The notes under the pieces were generated by a model. The model worked only from the letters and a program-made list of their open reading frames with translations. It was not told the DNA's origin and ran no database searches. Shown here in pieces: positions 24,110 through 32,945 of a stretch of 64,000 nt of DNA. Location of the stretch: the NCBI GenBank assembly GCA_964354375.1, contig CAYGZQ010000012.1, positions 1 to 64,000 on the forward strand, given 5' to 3'. This DNA comes from CAYGZQ01 sp964354375 [NCBI: uncultured Planctomycetota bacterium] (GTDB taxonomy: Bacteria; JAJVIF01; JAPKYR01). Each line of letters opens with the position of its first letter. Within the stretch, counting starts at the first letter, position 1. A program made the position numbers and the translations under genes.

Positions 24110-24979
24110 ATGTATTTTGACGACAGATACCACCACCTCCTGTTCATAACCCCTTCGCTAACGTTGAAACGGTTGTTTGCGTACCTCCGCAACCATGGCG
24201 GCGCACTCATCGGCTCCCAGGCGGTCAAGCGCGCGCTTTCTCTTCGCGGCAAGACAAAGGAATTCTACGCCGAGCTGGCGGAGATATTCTTCGGACAAGT
24301 CCCTGATGTGTTCGCCAAGCTGGACGACGACAAGTACAGCCTTCGTCCGCTTGACAGCTTCAAGGTGCCTCTGGAGAAAGCCACCTTCGCCGTGCTCGAC
24401 ATCGAGACGACCGGCGGAAAGCCGCCTCTCGAGCGCATCACCGAGATCGCGATCCTGCGTCTCGACGGAAAGGGCACCGAGCTCTCGAGATATTCAAGCC
24501 TCGTCAACCCTCGAAAGAAAATCCCGCCGTACGTGGTCAGGCACACGGGAATTTCCGACTCCATGGTGGATGCTGCTCCGATCATCGAGGAGGTCCTTCC
24601 GAAAATACTCCACTTCCTGGACGGGAATATCGTCGTCGTCCACGATTCCTTCGCCGACATGCAGTTCCTGGACTACGACTGCGATCGCCTGTACAACGGG
24701 CTGATCTCGCTCCCGCTCCTCAACACGCAGCACCTCGCCGAGAGACTCTGCCCGGAGCTTGGCGGGCTCGGACTGAGCAGGGTCGCCGATCATCTCGGCA
24801 TCAAGATCGGCGAACGACATCGGGCGCTCGCGGACGCAGAGCTCACAAGCCGCGTGCTGTCTTCTTTCCTCCCGAGAGTGAACGATCAGACGATCTACGA
24901 GGTCTATCTAAGTAACGCGCCCGAGGCCAGCTATATACGTCCCGGGCCCGCCATCAACAATAACTCCGACCACTCCTGA
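24110..24979 (+). CDS. DEDDh 3'-5' exonuclease (DnaQ-like)
   Basis: 289 residues. The exonuclease domain occupies about 95-265: ExoI motif FAVLDIETTG (Asp97, Glu99), ExoII in VVHDSFADMQFLD, and ExoIII HRALADAELT, giving the four acidic residues plus His of the DEDDh group. The first ~90 residues are a conserved extra helical domain of the kind seen in stand-alone DnaQ-like proteins and UvrC-type fusions; no polymerase or GIY-YIG domain is attached. Likely degrades single-stranded DNA or RNA ends in repair, or proofreading. No ribosome site is obvious before the ATG. Confidence 0.85.
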   Translation: MYFDDRYHHLLFITPSLTLKRLFAYLRNHGGALIGSQAVKRALSLRGKTKEFYAELAEIFFGQVPDVFAKLDDDKYSLRPLDSFKVPLEKATFAVLDIETTGGKPPLERITEIAILRLDGKGTELSRYSSLVNPRKKIPPYVVRHTGISDSMVDAAPIIEEVLPKILHFLDGNIVVVHDSFADMQFLDYDCDRLYNGLISLPLLNTQHLAERLCPELGGLGLSRVADHLGIKIGERHRALADAELTSRVLSSFLPRVNDQTIYEVYLSNAPEASYIRPGPAINNNSDHS

Positions 24980-25010
24980 TCCGGAATTCCGTCGGAGGTG
25001 ACCTGCCAAC

Positions 25011-26522
25011 ATGCATCGAACACTCGCATCAATAATGATGTTCTTCATCCTGTGCCTTGTGGCGGTCGGCTGCAAAGAGAAGCCTTCGGTGAAGACGTTC
25101 CCGCCGCACCTGATGGTGAACTACACTGCCAGGAATGCAGGAGCTTTCTTCCCATGCGGCTGCCGGATCCCCCTGGGGGGACTTTCGCGACGCGCGGGGG
25201 CTCTCGCGGCCGAAACCGCATACCCCATGATCACCCTCGACGCCGGCAGCTTCGCGGGAGGAAACACCGCCTACGCGCGATTTTCCGCCGGCTGGATTCT
25301 CAAGGCCTACGCGCTCATGGGCTACACCGCAATAAACCTCGGAACCGAAGAGGCCGTTCAGTCCGTAGGCCAGATAAGGGACTGGGACAGCTCCGCACAA
25401 GGCATCCTGATCTCGGCGAACCTGCAGGATGACGAGGGGCTGCCGGTCACACGCAAGTACCTCATCCGCGAGGTGGGCGGTATCAGAATCGGCATCACCG
25501 GCTACACGTCGGCGGAAAACCGACCGTCCGAGGCGGCCGAGATGCCGAAAGTCGTCCCGCCCGGTCCCGCGCTGAAAGAGGTCATGGACAAATTCAAGAG
25601 CGAGAATGTGGATTTCGTGGTTCTTCTCGCCGACGCGCCGAGCACGAGCCTCGAGGAGGTGCTCGGCATAATCACAGGCGTCGACCTTGTCATCCAGGGT
25701 CAGGAGTTCAATTCCGGCCAGAAAGCCTCGAGCCAGCTTCTTGATAGCGGCACACGTCTCGTCAGGATGGGCGGTGAGGGAAAGTACCTGGGACGCATGA
25801 GGCTGGATTTCGATCCCATGGGTGCGGTGATCGGGGAGGAGGTCTGGCGCGTCGACCTCGACAACACGACCCCCTCGGCATCGGAGATCTCGACGCTTCT
25901 CACCGAGTTCAAAATCGAGCTGAGGAAGCGGCGCGAGGAATTTATCGGCGATCCCGCCAACCCCTTCCAGCGCTCGCAGTCCCCCGAATTCGTCGACATC
26001 CTGGTCGGCTACACGGGCGACGGATTCTGTCTCAAGTGCCATCCGGTGTACGATCTGGAGCAGAACACCGTCGGTCACGGCCAGACATGGTCGAGGCTCG
26101 ATGAATCGCAGCGGACCAATCCCGAGTGCCTTGTGTGTCACACGACGGGCTATGGTCTTCCCACCGGGCTCAAAGATCCCGACAAGGAAAGCAATCTCAG
26201 GGGGATCGGATGCGAGGCCTGTCACGGCGCGGGCGCTCAGCACGTCCGCGAGCAGACTGCCATCAAGCACGGCATCGATCCCGCGTCCATCATACCTCCC
26301 GAGGACATCCCCGGACTTCCTCCATTTTCGCGACAGGTTCCGAAGGAAATCTGCCTGAGATGTCACACCGAAAAATGGAGCCCCGGTTTCGACTACGACA
26401 CGTGGGTCCTGCGTGTCAACCACGCGTCGGCAAAGAAGCGTCCGGCCGAGTTCGACCCGGTCACCGGCGAGAGAAAAAGCCCCGACATCCCCGAGGACGC
26501 CCAGCTGCCCTCGGATGAGTAG
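25011..26522 (+). CDS. Metallophosphatase-like / tetraheme cytochrome c fusion lipoprotein
   Basis: 503 residues, GGAGGT 11 nt upstream. Signal peptide with lipid Cys21 (LVAVGC). Residues ~30-285 follow the 5'-nucleotidase (UshA) N-terminal fold: PCGCRIPLGGLSRRAG at 48-63, LDAGSFAGG, a late IQGQEF, but the usual metal ligands are not retained (DAGS in place of DAGD, no GNHE), so hydrolysis is doubtful. Residues 340-452 have four CxxCH heme sites (Cys340, 373, 401, 448), spaced as in cytochrome c554-type proteins. A periplasmic redox role is likely, with the Cys-Gly-Cys at 49-51 as a possible thiol site. Related UshA-like proteins are, as I recall, known with selenocysteine near this position; here both codons are TGC. 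Confidence 0.75.
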   Translation: MHRTLASIMMFFILCLVAVGCKEKPSVKTFPPHLMVNYTARNAGAFFPCGCRIPLGGLSRRAGALAAETAYPMITLDAGSFAGGNTAYARFSAGWILKAYALMGYTAINLGTEEAVQSVGQIRDWDSSAQGILISANLQDDEGLPVTRKYLIREVGGIRIGITGYTSAENRPSEAAEMPKVVPPGPALKEVMDKFKSENVDFVVLLADAPSTSLEEVLGIITGVDLVIQGQEFNSGQKASSQLLDSGTRLVRMGGEGKYLGRMRLDFDPMGAVIGEEVWRVDLDNTTPSASEISTLLTEFKIELRKRREEFIGDPANPFQRSQSPEFVDILVGYTGDGFCLKCHPVYDLEQNTVGHGQTWSRLDESQRTNPECLVCHTTGYGLPTGLKDPDKESNLRGIGCEACHGAGAQHVREQTAIKHGIDPASIIPPEDIPGLPPFSRQVPKEICLRCHTEKWSPGFDYDTWVLRVNHASAKKRPAEFDPVTGERKSPDIPEDAQLPSDE

Positions 26523-26543
26523 CGGCGTGCCGACCACGTCTTT

Positions 26544-26684
26544 CATGTGCCGAACACATCTTGTGTTTCGGTTTCAGGAGTCGACTCGTCTCGAGTCGGC
26601 AATGGAGCGATGGGTTGTGCCGCCGGGCGAATGCGAGACGCATTCGGCTCCTGGGCCCGAAACACGAGACGTGTTCGGCACATG
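26544..26684. repeat. Nested-hairpin intergenic element, copy A
   Basis: A perfect 14-bp outer inverted repeat (26544-26557 with 26671-26684) encloses four hairpins with 3-nt loops: 26551-26570 (loop TCT), 26583-26597 (TCT), 26629-26645 (AGA) and 26657-26678 (AGA). An inner pair CAGGAG/CTCCTG (26575-26580 and 26648-26653) encloses hairpins 2 and 3. The same plan recurs at 39761-39873 with different sequence. It ends 8 bp before the TATACT box of hslV. Confidence 0.8.
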
Positions 26685-26691
26685 CCTGTGC

Positions 26692-26697
26692 TATACT
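26692..26697 (+). promoter_or_regulatory. -10 box upstream of hslVU
   Basis: TATACT lies 47 bp before the hslV ATG; the -35 region falls inside the right arm of the hairpin element and is a poor match. Confidence 0.35.
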
Positions 26698-26743
26698 AGC
26701 CTGCCTGATGGATTGGGGCCAAAATCGAGTCCCGGGGTGAACA

Positions 26744-27304
26744 ATGGAGAGTTTCAAAGGCACAACTGTCGTAGGTGTGAGACGCAACGGAACGACCGCG
26801 CTCGCCGCCGACGGGCAGGTCACTATCGGTCAGGTCGTGATGAAGGACACCGCCCGAAAAATCATGAGGCTTCGCGACGGCAAGGTTATCATCGGCTTCG
26901 CGGGGACGGTGGCGGACGCGCAGACGCTCGCGGAGCGGTTCGAGGGCAAGCTGGAGGAGTATCACGGCAACCTTCCCAGGGCGGCGGTCGAGCTCGCCAG
27001 GGAATGGCGCACCGACAAATACCTGAGGCGTCTCGAAAGCGTGCTGCTCGCCGGGGACGCCGACAATCTCCTTCTCGTCTCCGGATCCGGCGAGGTGATC
27101 CAGCCGGACGGAGATGTCGCAGCCATCGGCTCCGGAGGCGGCTACGCTCTTGCCGCGGCACGCGTGCTTATGAAACACACCAATCTCGACGCTGCGGCAA
27201 TCGCCCAGGAAGCCCTCCGCATCGCAGCGGGCATTTGTATCTACACCAACGACAAAGTAGTCGTTGAGACCGTCCCCGGCGGCACAGGCCTTACCATCGC
27301 CTGA
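26744..27304 (+). CDS. hslV: ATP-dependent protease proteolytic subunit HslV
   Basis: 186 residues, full length. After a six-residue prosequence (MESFKG) comes [21 protein letters not shown], in which Thr7 becomes the N-terminal nucleophile after processing; Lys at KDTARKI and Gly-rich [14 protein letters not shown] near 128-141 are family hallmarks. HslV forms a double hexamer that degrades unfolded proteins fed by HslU. The ribosome site is GGGGTGA, 5 nt upstream. HslU follows 46 bp downstream in the same operon. Confidence 0.96.
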   Translation: MESFKGTTVVGVRRNGTTALAADGQVTIGQVVMKDTARKIMRLRDGKVIIGFAGTVADAQTLAERFEGKLEEYHGNLPRAAVELAREWRTDKYLRRLESVLLAGDADNLLLVSGSGEVIQPDGDVAAIGSGGGYALAAARVLMKHTNLDAAAIAQEALRIAAGICIYTNDKVVVETVPGGTGLTIA

Positions 27305-27350
27305 CCCGTACACAAAGGGAATCCCTGATTCAGCTTCAAGCGGTAAAGCC

Positions 27351-28802
27351 ATGGAAGTCAGTGACATAACCCCGAAGGAAATAGTCGCCCGTCTCGACCG
27401 ATACATCATCGGTCAAAACAAAGCCAAGCGAGCGGTAGCAATCGCGCTCAGGAACCGTTATCGCCGCGCGCAACTCTCGGTCGAAGAGCGCGAGGAAATC
27501 ATGCCCCGGAACATCCTCATGATCGGCCCCACAGGTGTCGGCAAAACGGAGATCGCAAGGCGCCTTGCGTCTCTCGCGGGCGCCCCGTTCGTGAAGGTCG
27601 AGGCGACCAAATACACCGAGGTCGGCTACGTGGGTCGCGATGTGGAGGGCATGGTGCGCGACCTTGTCGACTACGCTATCCGTCTCGTCAGGAATGAAAA
27701 GACCGCCGAGATCGCTTCCGAGATCGATGAAGTCGTAGATAATCTGCTGGTCGAGCTTCTGGCCGGCATCCCGAAAGCGAAACCCAGACATCGACCCGGC
27801 CCGCCCACTGAGTTCCACCGCTACGATGCCGCGTTGCCGGGAGGCACAGGTGAGTACACCCCGGTCCCCGGCTCGCAGCCCTCCACCGAAAACGAGACCG
27901 AGGCCATGATCGAGGACCAGCACAGCCGGATACGCGACCGGGTCCGGAAACGCCTTCTCGACGGTGATGCCGAGGAGGACCTTGTCGATGTCGATGTCGA
28001 GGAGCCTTCCACGTCAGGAGTAGAAGTTCTCGCCGCCCATGGTCTCGAGGAAATGGGGATGCAGATTCAGGAGATGCTGGGCGACATGATCCCCAAGAAA
28101 CGAAGGCGAAGGAAGCTGCCGGTGAGAGAGGCCCGGGAGGTGCTCAGAAGCCAGGAGGTCGATCGCAGGCTGGACATGGACGCGGTTGTGCGGATCGCGA
28201 TCAGGCGCGCCGAGGAACACGGCATAATTTTCGTCGACGAGATCGACAAGATCGCAGGCAAGGGCTCCACGCAGGGACCCGATGTGAGCCGCGAGGGCGT
28301 ACAGCGCGATATCCTGCCGCTTGTCGAGGGCACCAGCGTCTCCACCAGATACGGCCCGGTGAAAACCGATCATGTCCTTTTCATCGCAGCCGGCGCATTT
28401 CACATGACCAAGCCCTCCGACCTGATCCCGGAGTTCCAGGGGCGCTTCCCCATACGTGTCGAGCTCGATTCTCTGACGGCGGACGATTTCAAGCGAATCC
28501 TGGTTGAGCCGGAGAACGCGATAACAAAGCAGTACCAGGCTTTGCTCGGAACCGAGGGCGTACATGTCGAATTCACACCCGACGGCATCGACGCGCTCGC
28601 GGAAATCGCGACGCTTGTGAACGACCAGACCGAGAACATCGGCGCTCGACGTCTCCAGACCGTCCTCGAAAAAGTACTCGAAGAAATCTCCTTCGAGGGC
28701 TCCGACCTGAAGCTCGCCCGAATCGCCATCAACCGCGACTATGTGCAGAAGCAGGTCGCCGACATCGCCAGAAACACCGACCTCAGCCGTTACATCCTGT
28801 AG
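27351..28802 (+). CDS. hslU: ATP-dependent protease ATPase subunit HslU
   Basis: 483 residues from ATG 27351 (MEVSDITPKEIVARLDRYIIGQ, the standard HslU start); the open frame upstream overlaps the end of hslV and is ignored. Walker A GPTGVGKT at 59-66, the pore motif in KYTEVGYVGRD (GYVG), Walker B FVDEIDKIAG near 300, sensor/arginine segment DQTENIGARRL, and the C-terminal DLSRYIL tail that docks into HslV. The intermediate I-domain lies at about 110-240 and carries an acidic linker. Unfolds substrates and threads them into HslV. Confidence 0.96.
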   Translation: MEVSDITPKEIVARLDRYIIGQNKAKRAVAIALRNRYRRAQLSVEEREEIMPRNILMIGPTGVGKTEIARRLASLAGAPFVKVEATKYTEVGYVGRDVEGMVRDLVDYAIRLVRNEKTAEIASEIDEVVDNLLVELLAGIPKAKPRHRPGPPTEFHRYDAALPGGTGEYTPVPGSQPSTENETEAMIEDQHSRIRDRVRKRLLDGDAEEDLVDVDVEEPSTSGVEVLAAHGLEEMGMQIQEMLGDMIPKKRRRRKLPVREAREVLRSQEVDRRLDMDAVVRIAIRRAEEHGIIFVDEIDKIAGKGSTQGPDVSREGVQRDILPLVEGTSVSTRYGPVKTDHVLFIAAGAFHMTKPSDLIPEFQGRFPIRVELDSLTADDFKRILVEPENAITKQYQALLGTEGVHVEFTPDGIDALAEIATLVNDQTENIGARRLQTVLEKVLEEISFEGSDLKLARIAINRDYVQKQVADIARNTDLSRYIL

Positions 28803-28872
28803 TCTTCGCCGGGTCCGCCGCTTTTCCAAGCGGCATTCTGCCGGCTGGAAAGCCGGCGCACCCGGCAGAAGA
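28803..28872. repeat. Nested-hairpin intergenic element between hslU and the threonine aldolase gene
   Basis: Outer imperfect inverted repeat (28803-28820 with 28854-28872) around two perfect 7-bp hairpins: 28817-28834 (loop TTCC) and 28840-28857 (loop GGAA). The loops are reverse complements, as in the elements at 26544 and 39761. It ends 14 bp before a TATAAT box. Confidence 0.75.
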
Positions 28873-28886
28873 TCCCCACCCCGCGC

Positions 28887-28892
28887 TATAAT
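28887..28892 (+). promoter_or_regulatory. -10 box TATAAT of the threonine aldolase gene
   Basis: Perfect TATAAT 33 bp before the ATG at 28926; the -35 position lies at the right arm of the hairpin element and is weak. Confidence 0.5.
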
Positions 28893-28925
28893 ACCTGCTC
28901 TATCCGGTGAAAGGGATTTCGCGAT

Positions 28926-29987
28926 ATGACTGCGCCTGAGATCATCGACCTGAGAAGCGACACGGTCACCAGACCCACCCCCGCGATGCGCCGGGCGATG
29001 GCCACGTGCGAGGTGGGAGACGATGTTTTCGGGGACGATCCTACGGTGATCGAACTCGAAATGCTTGCGGCGCGGATGGTCGGGACCGAGGCGAGCCTAT
29101 GGTGCCCGACAGGAACCATGGCCAACCAGGTCGCCATTGCCACCCACACGAGGCCGGGTCAGGAGGTTGTCGCGGGAGACTGGTCGCACGTGGTCAACTA
29201 CGAACTCGGGGGGATCGCATGGAACTCCCTGTGCCAGCTCCACATGGTTTCCGACGAGAGCGGATGGCTATTGCCGGAGGACGTGGAGGAAGCCATCCGG
29301 GAGGAGACCATGCACACCCCCGGAACGGGCCTCCTCTGCCTCGAAATCACACACAACCGTCGCGGCGGACGCGTAATGCCCTTCGATGTTTTTGAGGCTT
29401 GCAGCAGCCTTGCGCGCAAAGTGAGTGTCCCCGTTCATCTGGACGGCGCGAGAATCTGGAATGCCTCGATCGCGTCGGGCGTTCCGGTGGCCGTGTACGC
29501 ATCCTGTGTCGATTCGCTCATGTTCTGCCTTTCGAAAGGGCTGTCCAGTCCGGCCGGCAGCATGCTGTGCGGCAGGAGAGAATTCATCGACAAGGCACGG
29601 CGCATCAGGAAACGTATGGGCGGCGGACTGAGGCAGGCCGGGATTCTCGCCGCATGCGGCATAATCAGCCTGAACGAGATGATCGACAGGTTGGCGGACG
29701 ATCATGTCGCTGCGAAGACGCTCGCCCGCAAAATCCGCGATTCCCGCGCCATGGAAATCGATCCCGACGGCGTGCAGACCAACATCTGTATCTTCACTCT
29801 CCCCGACACCTTCGGCGGAACCAGCACGGATTTCGCCCGATGCGCCGGTCGGGAAGGACTTCTTGTCACCTCGATGGGCAGGGAACTCGTGAGAATGGTG
29901 ACTCACAAGGACTACGATTCCGGGTGGACGGATTCCGTGGTCGAGCGCACGAAGAGGGCCCTGGGGAAAGCCGAGGGCAGGGACTGA
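28926..29987 (+). CDS. ltaE: Low-specificity threonine aldolase
   Basis: 353 residues, PLP fold-type I. Starts with IDLRSDTVTRPTPAMRRAM, the family signature; GDDVFGDDPTV and TMANQ (about 64-68) bind substrate and PLP phosphate; HLDGAR at 171-176 holds the Asp that pairs with the PLP nitrogen; Lys204 in FCLSKGLSSPAGS is the Schiff-base lysine. Cleaves L-threonine and L-allo-threonine to glycine and acetaldehyde in the cytoplasm. An AAAGG site sits upstream of the ATG. Monocistronic as far as visible. Confidence 0.93.
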   Translation: MTAPEIIDLRSDTVTRPTPAMRRAMATCEVGDDVFGDDPTVIELEMLAARMVGTEASLWCPTGTMANQVAIATHTRPGQEVVAGDWSHVVNYELGGIAWNSLCQLHMVSDESGWLLPEDVEEAIREETMHTPGTGLLCLEITHNRRGGRVMPFDVFEACSSLARKVSVPVHLDGARIWNASIASGVPVAVYASCVDSLMFCLSKGLSSPAGSMLCGRREFIDKARRIRKRMGGGLRQAGILAACGIISLNEMIDRLADDHVAAKTLARKIRDSRAMEIDPDGVQTNICIFTLPDTFGGTSTDFARCAGREGLLVTSMGRELVRMVTHKDYDSGWTDSVVERTKRALGKAEGRD

Positions 29988-30256
29988 TTTGGACCTGCGC
30001 AATTCGGAATCCCACAATTCCCCGGATGAAAGTGATTATGCAGGACAAACGTGCTGGACGAAACGGGCTCTTCCGATTACACTTTGAATCTCCCGGGCAA
30101 GGTTTGCAGGTCGTGGTCCCGAGAAGGAGATTCCCGAGAGGAGCCGACAGGTGCTCGGCCTCTGCTATCAGTCCGAACGACCTCGGGCTGCCGTCAGGTG
30201 GAACAAGACGTGAAGGGAAGAAATCTCAGGTGATATCAAGTAGTTGAATAATCGGT

Positions 30257-32737
30257 TTGCTCTCTCCCGTCGTGCCGCGGAAACGAAAAAAACGTACGAA
30301 GCCTCAGCCCACCGCGCCCTTGATCAGCGAGGGCAAGCGGGAGCAGTTCGTCTTCCTGCCGCTTACGCTGCTGCTCGCCGCAGTAGCGTATTCCCTCACG
30401 ATGTGCCCGACGGTCTACGTGGGTGACAGCGGCGAGCTCACAACCGCAGCTTACTTTCTCGGCATTCCCCATTCGCCGGGCTACCCGCTCTACTGTCTCC
30501 TGGGCTGGCTGTTTATACATGTACTATTTGTGGGCGATGCCGTTGTGCGGGTCGTGCTCCTGAAAGCCCTCTTCCTCATGGCCGCGGCGCTTGTGCTCTG
30601 GTCCATAGTCCGGCCGTTCACCCGACCCGTCCTCCGCATTCCCGCCCTGGTCGCCGTGTCCGCCGCGCTCTTCTTCCTCCTCTGGCCCCAACTCGAGAAC
30701 CTCTTCGGACACCTGGCTTCGCAGGACATCGCGCTGAGACTCAACGAGATGAGCGCCGTCTTCGCGCTCGGCACCGTCCTGATCCTGTACCTCATCATCT
30801 ATCACTTCACCCGGACCCCGTACCTCAGTTTCTCCATCAGCCTCGCCTACGCTTTCAGCCCCATCTTCTGGTCCCAGGCCGTCGTCGCCGAGGTCTATAG
30901 TCTCAATACGTTCCTTACGGCCCTCGCTCTGTATTTCCTCTGCCGCTGGCTCGAGAAACGGTCCGACTTGTGGCTCTACCTGGCAAGCTTCACCATGGGC
31001 CTCGCATTGACGAACCACGAGCTGTCGTTCCTGCTGCTGCCGACGGGTCTCTACATGATGTTGCTCTTCGGACAGGACCTCAAGAAGCCCTTCCCGTATG
31101 GAGAAATAGTGTTGTGGGTCCCTCTGGCCGCCCTGTTCCTGCTCGGCATTCTATGGCCGTACCCGGGGCATTTCTACGTTTTCCTCCTTGCAGCCCTGGC
31201 AGTCCCCTCCGTAGGCCTGCTCCTCGGGTTTGGACTCAAAAAGCCCCTGATCTTCTGGGTCGTGCTGGCCGTTCTGTACTTGCTGCCCCTGGCCGTCTAT
31301 CTCTACCTGCCGATACGCGCCGCCGCGCATCCCCCCCTGAACTGGGGAGACCCGGACACAATAGGCAAATTGTTCGAGACTGTCCTCAGACCCGCAGGCG
31401 CTCAGACCGCCCAGGGCAGTCAATGGGTGCACCTCAAGCATGCCCTATACCTGTGGACGGTCCAGTTCAGTCCCGTCGTGAGGACGGGAGGACTCGATTA
31501 TCCCATCCCGATCATCTGGGCTTTCGGCATCTGGGGCATCTACAAGGGCCTCTCCACCGGCTGGCGAATGGCAAGAGTATTCGCCCTCTTCATGTTCCTC
31601 AGTGTTGCCTCCATCCTGTTCATGTCCCGACCGACGCAGCAGGGACTAATGATTATCGGGGTTTACTACCTCCCCGTTTTCCTTGTCTTCGCCGTATTCA
31701 TGGCCACCGGCCTGCGCGAATGGCTGCAGCAGTTCCTCCAGGCTTTCGGTGAGAAAAGGCGTCCTGTCCTGCTCTTTCTTGTTATTCTGATTCTTGTTCT
31801 CATACCCATGAACCAGTTCGTGCAGAACAGTCGCGACGCCGACCGGTCCCACGATTACTATGCCCGGGACTACGAGACCACTCTCCTTGACTCCCTCCCC
31901 CCGAACACGATTTTCATTGTCAACTGGGACGACATCTTCACCCTCTGGTACCTGCAGAAAGTGGAGGGAATCCGACCCGACGTGATCCCGGTGCTCCCAA
32001 GCTTCCCCACCGGTTCAGAGGGTGATTTCTGGGGCGACTGGGTTTTCGATCAGCTTGCCGAAGAGCATCCGGAGATCTTCGAGGGCGCCAGACTGAAGAG
32101 CTCGGTCTTCCTGACGCGCGAGAGCGCCCTGAACGCATTTGTCGTCGCCAATCTCCATAGCGACAGGGATGTATGCTTCTCGTTCTACGGTCTCGATTAC
32201 AAGTTCGAGTCTCTCTCTTTCCACGTATACCCGCAGGGTCCCGTATATGTCGCCCAATGGGAGGAGTTCGATCTCCTGGATCTCCTCGAAGCCGAGCAGG
32301 CCTGGGTTCGGACCCTCAAGGAAATCAGGAATGTCTATACGTACCGGAAGCACATGATGGAGGAAGAGGATTTCGTAATCTTCCGGCTGTCGGACAACCT
32401 TCTCAAATGCGGACAACTGGCGCTGAACCTGGAGAAGAAAAAGAAGGCAACATGGTTCCTTGAGCAGGCGATCAGAGTCGACGGCGGCAACGTGCAGGCG
32501 ATTTTCCTTCTGGCGCATCTGAAAGGGCAGGACGGCCTGTATGTGGAGGCGCGCGACCTTCTGCTCGAAGCGGCGGAGATCGATCCCCGGAATCCCGAGA
32601 CCTACCTTGAGCTCGCCACACTCTACCAGACGCTCGGGCAGAAGGACCTTGCCATCCAGGCCCTGGAGAGTGTTCTCAGGCTCGACCCGTACCATCCCGA
32701 CGCTCGCGCAATGCTGGAGAAACTCAAGGGCAAGTGA
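30257..32737 (+). CDS. DUF2723 membrane glycosyltransferase-like protein with C-terminal TPR
   Basis: 826 residues from a TTG start; GTG at 30272 is an alternative and no good ribosome site is seen for either. A basic tail precedes about 11-12 transmembrane helices. The first periplasmic loop has CPTVYVGDSGELTTAAYFLGIPHSPGYP, the DUF2723 signature; Asp-x-Gly-Glu resembles the acidic loop motif of GT-C enzymes that use lipid-linked sugars. After ~500 the protein is periplasmic (NWDDIFTLWYLQ, PDVIPVLPSF) and ends with two to three TPR units (about 720-820). Probably glycosylates exported proteins or envelope polymers. A paralogue with the same plan lies at 44893. The 270 bp upstream (29988-30256) hold no recognisable gene. 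Confidence 0.85.
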   Translation: MLSPVVPRKRKKRTKPQPTAPLISEGKREQFVFLPLTLLLAAVAYSLTMCPTVYVGDSGELTTAAYFLGIPHSPGYPLYCLLGWLFIHVLFVGDAVVRVVLLKALFLMAAALVLWSIVRPFTRPVLRIPALVAVSAALFFLLWPQLENLFGHLASQDIALRLNEMSAVFALGTVLILYLIIYHFTRTPYLSFSISLAYAFSPIFWSQAVVAEVYSLNTFLTALALYFLCRWLEKRSDLWLYLASFTMGLALTNHELSFLLLPTGLYMMLLFGQDLKKPFPYGEIVLWVPLAALFLLGILWPYPGHFYVFLLAALAVPSVGLLLGFGLKKPLIFWVVLAVLYLLPLAVYLYLPIRAAAHPPLNWGDPDTIGKLFETVLRPAGAQTAQGSQWVHLKHALYLWTVQFSPVVRTGGLDYPIPIIWAFGIWGIYKGLSTGWRMARVFALFMFLSVASILFMSRPTQQGLMIIGVYYLPVFLVFAVFMATGLREWLQQFLQAFGEKRRPVLLFLVILILVLIPMNQFVQNSRDADRSHDYYARDYETTLLDSLPPNTIFIVNWDDIFTLWYLQKVEGIRPDVIPVLPSFPTGSEGDFWGDWVFDQLAEEHPEIFEGARLKSSVFLTRESALNAFVVANLHSDRDVCFSFYGLDYKFESLSFHVYPQGPVYVAQWEEFDLLDLLEAEQAWVRTLKEIRNVYTYRKHMMEEEDFVIFRLSDNLLKCGQLALNLEKKKKATWFLEQAIRVDGGNVQAIFLLAHLKGQDGLYVEARDLLLEAAEIDPRNPETYLELATLYQTLGQKDLAIQALESVLRLDPYHPDARAMLEKLKGK

Positions 32738-32743
32738 CCGCCC

Positions 32744-32773
32744 TTGACAAGACCGATCATATTGTCTTATATT
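32744..32773 (+). promoter_or_regulatory. Sigma70 promoter of the PKD-PQQ lipoprotein array
   Basis: TTGACA (32744-32749), 18-bp spacer, TATATT (32768-32773). It drives a leader of about 165 nt before the first of four tandem paralogues. The leader holds an AGGAGG site just before the ATG at 32946. Confidence 0.75.
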
Positions 32774-32945
32774 TATCGCAGTTCCTCGCAAAGAAGACTG
32801 CGGATTCAGGGATACCGCCGCTTCTTCAAACAGCCGTTCTTACATCGCTGACGCAGGAGGTTAGGATCGGATTCGTGTTTTTGGATTTACAAGGTCTGAG
32901 AACAATGCAACCATTGCAGAGACCGATCTGCAGAGGAGGCCTTAA

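Noticed and set aside
25029-26546. 505-codon open frame on the minus strand
   Set aside because: Shadow of the heme fusion gene; no domain in it, and the sense frame has four CxxCH sites.
26544-26684. Insertion sequence or MITE with target duplication
   Set aside because: No transposase and no convincing flanking direct repeat; kept only as a structured repeat.
30051-30233. 60-codon frame between the threonine aldolase and DUF2723 genes
   Set aside because: No ribosome site, no hydrophobic or domain pattern; the region 29988-30256 shows nothing I can name.
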